A stretch of DNA of 64,000 nucleotides from NCBI RefSeq assembly GCF_000304455.1, contig NC_018605.1:613664-677663 (forward strand), written 5' to 3'. This document shows, in pieces, positions 58,689 through 64,000 of the stretch (its first letter is position 1; each line of letters begins with the position of its first letter). Position numbers and translations under genes: made by a program. The notes beneath the pieces were generated by a model. It was not told where the DNA came from. It did not search any database and saw only the letters and a program-made list of their open reading frames with translations. The stretch comes from Cardinium endosymbiont cEper1 of Encarsia pergandiella (GTDB lineage Bacteria > Bacteroidota > Bacteroidia > Cytophagales > Amoebophilaceae).

Positions 58689-60161
58689 ATGACCCCTTTA
58701 CCGACTCGAGCATCCAATTTTTCCGCTTGGTATAATGAATTAGTAGTCCGTGCAGGATTAGCAGAAAATGCTTCTGTGCGCGGCTGTATGATTATTAAAC
58801 CTTACGGTTATGCCATTTGGGAAAGGTTACAAAGTATTTTTGATGCAGCCTTTAAAGCAACCGGTCATGTCAATGGCTACTTTCCGTTACTTATTCCAAA
58901 GTCTTATTTGAGTAAAGAAGCGGGACACATAGAAGGCTTTGCCAAAGAATGTGCCGTTGTAACCCACTATCGTTTAAAAATGGCTGAAGATGGTTGTAGT
59001 GTAGAGGTTGATCCTACTGCTAGGTTAGAAGAAGAACTTGTTGTGCGTCCTACCTCAGAAACCATTATATGGAGAACCTATAAAAACTGGATTCAATCCT
59101 ACAGAGATCTTCCAATTTTACTAAATCAATGGTGTAATGTAGTCCGTTGGGAAATGCGTACCAGACTCTTTTTGCGTACTACAGAGTTTTTATGGCAAGA
59201 AGGCCATACGGCTCATGCTACGCAAGAAGAAGCCCAAGCAGAGGCTTTGCAAATGTTGGATTTGTATGAACGCATTATTAGGGACTATATGGCGATACCT
59301 TTGATAAAAGGTATTAAAACTGTACATGAGCGTTTTGCTGGTGCAGAAACTACCTACACCATTGAAGTCTTGCTTCAGGATGGCAAAGCGTTACAAGCCG
59401 GTACAGCCCATTACCTGGGCCAACGATTTTCCCAAGCTTTTGACGTAATTTTTACCAATCAAGCGGGTCTACGGGACTATGTATGGGGTACTTCTTGGGG
59501 TATTACGACCCGTTTAATGGGCGCATTGATTATGATCCATTCGGATGATGATGGATTGATATTGCCACCTAAAATTGCTCCTATACAGGTCATAATGATA
59601 CCTATTTACAAAACAGAAGTCCAACGTAGTGCAATAGTGGCCCAATTGGCTAGCTTGCAAGCTGTACTGACTGCGCAAAATATTAGGGTACAGTTAGATG
59701 ATAGCGATGTCCACAAACCAGGTTATAAATTTGCTGAATATGAACAAAAGGGTGTCCCTATTCGTATAGCGGTAGGGCCTAATGATTTGCAAAATAAAAC
59801 AGTTGAATTGGCCCGTAGGGATACAAAAGAAAAAATAACCATTCCTATGGACCATTGTTTTCAACAAGTTATTGATTGGTTGGAAACGATCCAGACCCAT
59901 ATCTATGAGCGGGCACTTAGGCTAAACCAACAGCGTACCTTATTAGTGGATGACTATACAACCTTTAAAAAGCTTATTTCTTCCAGAGCGGGCTTTTTGT
60001 TAGCCCATTGGGATGGTACTACCGAAACAGAAGAAAAAATTAAAGCTGAAACAAAAGCCACCATTCGTTGTATACCATTGGACGGACAAGAAGAGCTGGG
60101 CGTTTGTATCTATTCCGGAAAACCCTCTACAAGACGGGTGGTTTTTGCCCAGGCTTATTAA
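58689..60161 (+). CDS. proS: Prolyl-tRNA synthetase (eukaryote/archaeal-like type)
   Basis: Class II synthetase that charges tRNA-Pro. About 490 residues, with no inserted editing domain: motif 1 region [20 protein letters not shown], motif 2 [20 protein letters not shown] and [27 protein letters not shown], and motif 3 [21 protein letters not shown]-terminal zinc-type domain ends with the usual aromatic-rich tail. This type is common in Bacteroidota. ATG 58689 is preferred over TTG 58683. Confidence 0.95.
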   Translation: MTPLPTRASNFSAWYNELVVRAGLAENASVRGCMIIKPYGYAIWERLQSIFDAAFKATGHVNGYFPLLIPKSYLSKEAGHIEGFAKECAVVTHYRLKMAEDGCSVEVDPTARLEEELVVRPTSETIIWRTYKNWIQSYRDLPILLNQWCNVVRWEMRTRLFLRTTEFLWQEGHTAHATQEEAQAEALQMLDLYERIIRDYMAIPLIKGIKTVHERFAGAETTYTIEVLLQDGKALQAGTAHYLGQRFSQAFDVIFTNQAGLRDYVWGTSWGITTRLMGALIMIHSDDDGLILPPKIAPIQVIMIPIYKTEVQRSAIVAQLASLQAVLTAQNIRVQLDDSDVHKPGYKFAEYEQKGVPIRIAVGPNDLQNKTVELARRDTKEKITIPMDHCFQQVIDWLETIQTHIYERALRLNQQRTLLVDDYTTFKKLISSRAGFLLAHWDGTTETEEKIKAETKATIRCIPLDGQEELGVCIYSGKPSTRRVVFAQAY

Positions 60162-60172
60162 CCCTGTTTATC

Positions 60173-61411
60173 TTGCTTTTTCAGACCATTTCTTGGATTG
60201 TCTTTGTGGCAAACCGCGTCAGACAACGCAGCAGTGGTGTTTTTTCTGCTACCATATCTAAAATCGTTACCTTAAGCATTGCCATAGGTACAGCAGCTAT
60301 ATTAATCGCTTCAATGGTACTTATTGGATTTCAAAAAGAAATTACAAAAAAAATAACGACTTTTGCAGGCGATTTTGAAATTGCCAAATATAGTGGTTTG
60401 GTAGCCCCTTATACGCCCACATCTGTTCAAGTTGGACAAGTCAATCGATTGATGGCTGATTTACCAAGTGCTATTGAAAAAGTAACTGCATTTACCCAAA
60501 CGCTTATGCTGATCCATACAAAGGAAGGGGTAGAGGGCATATGCTGCAAGGGAGTCGATCCTATGGTGGCCCATACGGCATTGGAAGACTATCTCATCGC
60601 AGGTAGGCTGCCCGATTTAACCAAAGCTACCTATCAAAATGAATGCTGTATTAGCCATCATCTTGCGCAAAGACTATCCATTGCGTTAGGCGATTCCGTA
60701 CTGGTCCATACGCTGCATGCTACAGTACGTTATCGAAAATTAAAAATTGTGGGCATCTATTGCACGTATTTAAGTGACATAGATGAAAATCTAGCTTTTT
60801 GTGATATGCGTCTTATCCAGCGGTTAAATAACTACTCTCCAGAAACTGTAAACGGATATACTATTTTTTTAAAAGACCACGTAAAGCCAACCAAAGCATT
60901 ACGGGATACGATTTTAGGACTTATAGACTACGATTTACGTCTTATATCCACCCAACGTAAGTACGTTAATTTTTATGATTGGCTGGCTATTATTCAAAAG
61001 AATACCACTATTTTTATGTTCTTTGTATTATTGGTAGCAGGTTGCACTATGCTGGCGACCCTTATGGTTCAACTTATGGAGCGTAGTTATATGGTAGGTA
61101 TATTAAAAGTTTTGGGGGGGTGTGATGGGCAGATATATGCCATCTTGCTCTATAATAGTCTACGTACCCTATGTATAGGCATGCTATATGGAAACCTCTT
61201 AGGTTTAGGGTTGTGTTTTTTACAAGCACACTATAAATGTATTACACTTGAACCTGCTCTCTACTATATGCGTTACGTACCCATTTATACCCATTGGAAA
61301 GCTATTTTATTTCCTAATCTATTGATATTTACGACACTTTTTATTGCGTTATATTTTTCGCTCAAATGGTTAAGACAAAAAAAGATTATAGAAACACTAC
61401 AGGAAGGGTAA
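60173..61411 (+). CDS. FtsX-like ABC-type permease (LolC/E-like)
   Basis: Inner-membrane permease with the MacB/LolCE layout: one helix near the N-terminus (residues ~25-45, IVTLSIAIGTAAILIASMVL followed by IGFQKEITKK), a periplasmic domain, and three C-terminal helices (FFVLLVAGCTMLATLMVQL, ERSYMVGILKVLGG, LLIFTTLFIALYF). An ATPase partner is not in the window. The frame reaches back to 60068 inside proS; the TTG at 60173, 11 bp after the proS stop, gives the typical FVANRV N-terminus, but the start is uncertain. Together with the LolA-like protein it may serve lipoprotein sorting. Confidence 0.82.
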   Translation: MLFQTISWIVFVANRVRQRSSGVFSATISKIVTLSIAIGTAAILIASMVLIGFQKEITKKITTFAGDFEIAKYSGLVAPYTPTSVQVGQVNRLMADLPSAIEKVTAFTQTLMLIHTKEGVEGICCKGVDPMVAHTALEDYLIAGRLPDLTKATYQNECCISHHLAQRLSIALGDSVLVHTLHATVRYRKLKIVGIYCTYLSDIDENLAFCDMRLIQRLNNYSPETVNGYTIFLKDHVKPTKALRDTILGLIDYDLRLISTQRKYVNFYDWLAIIQKNTTIFMFFVLLVAGCTMLATLMVQLMERSYMVGILKVLGGCDGQIYAILLYNSLRTLCIGMLYGNLLGLGLCFLQAHYKCITLEPALYYMRYVPIYTHWKAILFPNLLIFTTLFIALYFSLKWLRQKKIIETLQEG

Positions 61412-61755
61412 AGCCATCTTTTTTCTGGATCAAAGGTACAATCCTGTCCATATTAAACATATGTTTAAGTAGCTTTACTTAAAAAGTAGTTGCCCTGTTT
61501 GGTATTACACCCAATTTTTGCTACTTTGTCAAAGTTTTTTATCAGCAGTAAGCGTGTGATTGGTATAGATCAAATACTGTTTTTCGTTACATCCTATAAA
61601 TATTTGAAATCTATCATATATATCAAGCAGCAGTTGATCAGTCTCCCTTACCAGGATTATAAGGGCAAACCATTGGCGCTAAAAAAAGATGGTTGCATTT
61701 GATTATTTAACCAATGGTGGTATGGTATCCAAAGTTTGACCTAAAGGAACAGGCT
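61412..61755. other. Intergenic region with one doubtful small frame
   Basis: 344 bp between the permease gene and tsaD. A plus-strand frame from a TTG at 61490 to 61702 encodes 70 residues (KRVIGIDQILFFVTSYKYLK, LPYQDYKGKPLALKKDGCI) that match no family I know. It may be chance or a relic. A CTTTACTTAAAAAG stretch near 61470 is unremarkable. Confidence 0.35.
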
Positions 61756-62757
61756 ATGCAAAAACAATTAACCATTCTAGGCATTGAATCTTCTTGTGAC
61801 GAAACAGCTGCTTCTGTAAGCCATAATGGCAAAATAGTCAGTAATGTAGTCATGAGTCAATTGATTCATCAAAAATATGGTGGTGTTGTTCCAGAACTTG
61901 CTGCCCGCGCACATGAAATCAATATGATTCCTGTTGTAACCGCTGCACTCGAACAAGCTAACCTTGAAAAATCTGTATTACATGCTATTGGATTCACACA
62001 AGGTCCAGGCTTACTAGGCCCCCTTTTAGTTGGAAGTTGTTTTGCCAAATCTTTGGCTTTTTCTCTTGGCATTCCTTTAATAGGTGTCCATCATATCCAA
62101 GCCCATGTATTGGCTAATTTTATTGATGATCCTAAGCCTACTTTCCCTTTTCTCTGTTTGGCTGTTAGTGGAGGGCACACCCAGATTATATTGGTAAAAG
62201 ATTATTGTGCTATGGAGGTGTTAGGTGCAACCCAAGATGATGCGGTAGGAGAAGCCTTTGATAAAATAGCTCATTTAATGGGATTACCTTACCCAGGTGG
62301 AGCTTTAATAGATCGCTATGCCCAAGAAGGTGACCCGAACGCTTTTACCTTTCCATCTACCCATATGCCCAATTTTGATTTTTCATTTAGCGGTATAAAA
62401 ACAGCTTTTGCACTTTTTATTCGAAACAAAACCCCTGAATTTGTATTAGCCAATCGGGCTGATATCTGTGCCAGTATTCAAGCAGTATTGGTACGTATGT
62501 TATTGGCTAAATTGACCCAAGTTGTTCAAAAAAGCGGTATTACCACGATTGCATTGGCAGGAGGTGTCGCTGCGAATAGCCATTTGCGCGAGCAGCTCAA
62601 GCAGTTGGCTATACAACGTCATTGGACAGTTTTTATACCCGCTATGGCCTATTGTACAGATAATGCAGCGATGGTAGCCATTACAGCTTACTATAAGTAT
62701 CAGTTAAAAGACTTTGCGAATTTAAACACAAAATCTTTACCAAGATATCCAATATAG
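61756..62757 (+). CDS. tsaD: tRNA threonylcarbamoyladenosine biosynthesis protein TsaD
   Basis: Transfers threonylcarbamoyl to A37 of tRNAs that read ANN codons, in complex with TsaB and TsaE. From the ATG at 61756 (an upstream ATG at 61714 adds 14 atypical residues) the 333-residue protein shows ILGIESSCDETAAS, the metal-binding HHIQAH with His113 and His117, LAVSGGHTQIILV, and GGVAANSHLREQL. Normal length, intact. Confidence 0.95.
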   Translation: MQKQLTILGIESSCDETAASVSHNGKIVSNVVMSQLIHQKYGGVVPELAARAHEINMIPVVTAALEQANLEKSVLHAIGFTQGPGLLGPLLVGSCFAKSLAFSLGIPLIGVHHIQAHVLANFIDDPKPTFPFLCLAVSGGHTQIILVKDYCAMEVLGATQDDAVGEAFDKIAHLMGLPYPGGALIDRYAQEGDPNAFTFPSTHMPNFDFSFSGIKTAFALFIRNKTPEFVLANRADICASIQAVLVRMLLAKLTQVVQKSGITTIALAGGVAANSHLREQLKQLAIQRHWTVFIPAMAYCTDNAAMVAITAYYKYQLKDFANLNTKSLPRYPI

Positions 62758-62932
62758 TATGATTATAAGAAAGAATATTATAGGTATAATATTTAAGAAT
62801 CAATGGGGAAGGGGCCCCTATAGCTTTTATCAAAAAAAACAAAAAACAAAAAAAAATGATACTGCAAAAGAGTTTTTAGCAACAATTTCCCTTTCACACG
62901 CTATTAAGAAGCCCCCAAGATCAGAATAGTCC
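62758..62932. other. Convergent gap, possible terminator region
   Basis: Separates tsaD (+) from rplI (-). Contains the palindrome AGGGGCCCCT (~62812-62821) followed by an A-rich run (CAAAAAAAACAAAAAACAAA). The palindrome with the A-run would make a T-tailed hairpin for transcripts coming from rplI. Weak evidence. Confidence 0.35.
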
Positions 62933-63376
62933 CTAAGCAGGAACTACGTTAAAAGTTAATGTATAGGAAACCGTTTCGTGCAAAATTAAAACGGCTTGAT
63001 AATTTCCTATTTGTTTAATAGGGTGTTCAATATTTATCTTAGTATGGTCTACACCAATATTTTTTGCTTTAAGTGCCTTAGCAATTTGCAAAGGGGTAAT
63101 AGAGCCGAATATTTTGCCACCTTCACCTACTTTTGCAGCTATTACCACCTTAACGGATGTGAGCAATGGTAAAAGTGCCTCCGCATCGGCTTTTAGTTTT
63201 AGTCCTTTATGTGCTGCTTGCTTTGCATTTTCAAATGCAATTTTTTTATTTGTAGCATTGGCCACAACAGCAATCCCTTCCGGAATAAGATAGTTTCTAC
63301 CATAACCAGCTCTAACCGAAACAACATCTCCTTTGTTTCCTAAAGTTTTATATGCAGTTTTTAATATTACTTCCAT
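62933..63376 (-). CDS. rplI: 50S ribosomal protein L9
   Basis: 147 residues beginning MEVILKTAYKTLGNKGDVV and continuing RAGYGRNYLIPEGIAVVANA, the L9 N-domain; the C-terminal domain has FGSITPLQIAKAL. Last gene of the rpsF-rpsR-rplI cluster with short spacing, the standard bacterial order. Confidence 0.97.
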   Translation of the reverse strand: MEVILKTAYKTLGNKGDVVSVRAGYGRNYLIPEGIAVVANATNKKIAFENAKQAAHKGLKLKADAEALLPLLTSVKVVIAAKVGEGGKIFGSITPLQIAKALKAKNIGVDHTKINIEHPIKQIGNYQAVLILHETVSYTLTFNVVPA

Positions 63377-63383
63377 TTTTTGG

Positions 63384-63635
63384 TTACTTTAAATTGTCTG
63401 CTACATAAGGAAGCAAAGCAAGTTGCCTGGCACGCTTTACTGCACGAGCTACTTTTTTTTGATATTTTAAACTATTCCCACTAATGCGTCTAGGTAATAT
63501 TTTGCCTTGTTCATTGAGAAACTTCATTAAAAACTCAACGCATTTATAATCTACATACTTGATACCGTACCGTTTGAATCGACAAAATTTCTTAGTGATT
63601 GTTTTTTTTTGTATTGATTCGTTTACTAAAGTCAT
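63384..63635 (-). CDS. rpsR: 30S ribosomal protein S18
   Basis: 83 residues from the ATG at 63635: KKFCRFKRYGIKYVDYKC, FLNEQGKILPRRISGNS, RAVKRARQLALLPYV. A longer frame back to 63671 (95 residues) would overlap rpsF by 32 bp; the internal Met (MTLVNES) gives the usual Bacteroidota length and no overlap, and is preferred. Confidence 0.95.
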   Translation of the reverse strand: MTLVNESIQKKTITKKFCRFKRYGIKYVDYKCVEFLMKFLNEQGKILPRRISGNSLKYQKKVARAVKRARQLALLPYVADNLK

Positions 63636-63639
63636 AGGG

Positions 63640-63990
63640 CTATAGTTCTTTCTTAAATTCTTTTTTCCCATTTGATCTTCTTTCCATGTTATGCGCTAAT
63701 GCATGCTTGTCTAAAACAAATGTTAAAAAACGTAATATGGTCTCATCTCGTGCATAGGTAACTTCTAACTCCTTAATTAGGCTAGGCTCACTTACAAATT
63801 CTATCAAATGATATACCCCATTTTTTTTATGCTTGATTTGGTAAGCCAAAGGTTTTAAACCTATCTCTTCTTCATGTGCTATTGTTGCATTACGCTTCAC
63901 TAAAAAAGACCTATATCTAGCTATAGATGCTTTTATTTCGTCGCTAGAAAGTACAGGTGATAGTATAAATACTGTTTCGTAATGTCTCAT
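63640..63990 (-). CDS. rpsF: 30S ribosomal protein S6
   Basis: 116 residues, start ATG 63990: MRHYETVFILSPVLSSDEIK, then EEIGLKPLAYQIKHKKNGVY and YARDETILRFLTFVLDKHA are S6 features. First gene of the ribosomal protein cluster; only ten bases of its upstream region are in the window, so the promoter is not visible. Confidence 0.97.
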   Translation of the reverse strand: MRHYETVFILSPVLSSDEIKASIARYRSFLVKRNATIAHEEEIGLKPLAYQIKHKKNGVYHLIEFVSEPSLIKELEVTYARDETILRFLTFVLDKHALAHNMERRSNGKKEFKKEL

Positions 63991-64000
63991 GTTATATTAA

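Noticed and set aside
60068-60172. Extended N-terminus of the FtsX-like permease
   Set aside because: Would overlap proS by 94 bp and adds residues unlike any permease N-terminus.
61490-61702. 70-residue TTG-start open frame as a gene
   Set aside because: No family resemblance, weak start and low-complexity composition; kept only as a note in the intergenic entry.

Overview
The window is an AT-rich bacterial chromosome segment most like an obligate intracellular Bacteroidota of the Amoebophilaceae (Candidatus Cardinium / Amoebophilus type). This assignment is inferred from Bacteroidota-style housekeeping proteins (long NusB, TTG-start trigger factor, long IleS, S18 with the Bacteroidota N-terminus) combined with many decayed insertion sequences, an ankyrin-repeat protein, a Rickettsia-like ValS, and small exported proteins that look host-directed. 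Genus cannot be fixed from the sequence alone.

Layout. 1-2514: IS graveyard (Rpn-type fragment, inverted IS6 pieces around a symporter fragment, an IS256 end) closing with a tetranucleotide tract that supplies the ileS stop codon. 2512-14676, mostly minus strand: ileS, an internally deleted IS5-type element, mpg, a membrane protein, a LysE-type exporter, an MsbA-like ABC exporter, hemW and valS. 14843-20441, accessory and plus strand: a second copy of the deleted IS5 element inside an Rpn gene, a lipid A-type acyltransferase, two exported hypothetical proteins (one with clustered EPIYA-like tyrosine motifs), a MITE-like repeat and a broken IS481 copy. 20484-26168: a 1158-residue symporter / degenerate histidine kinase / (p)ppGpp-hydrolase-like HD fusion, then two Nudix hydrolases (one a predicted lipoprotein) and a second MITE copy. 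26169-33059, minus: dnaB, sufC-D-S-E without sufB, frr, lolA-like. 33176-42208: nested IS6/IS256/IS481 with a truncated AAA-ATPase-like gene, an ankyrin gene and a frameshifted second symporter-HD paralog.

42584-64000 is the conserved core: tRNA-Ser, leucine dehydrogenase, nusB, a YtxH protein, comEC, murC, a GT2 glycosyltransferase, ybaB, two Dcu-type transporters, nfo, a lipase relic, tRNA-Leu, tig, lepB, rnpB, proS, an FtsX-type permease, tsaD, and the rplI-rpsR-rpsF cluster that runs to the right edge.

Functionally, the core serves translation (three tRNA synthetases, RRF, S6/S18/L9, two tRNAs, RNase P RNA, TsaD), Fe-S assembly, envelope upkeep and import of host metabolites (Dcu, SSS). 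The most unusual items are the symporter-HD alarmone-hydrolase fusion family (three loci in different states of decay) and the EPIYA-like exported protein.
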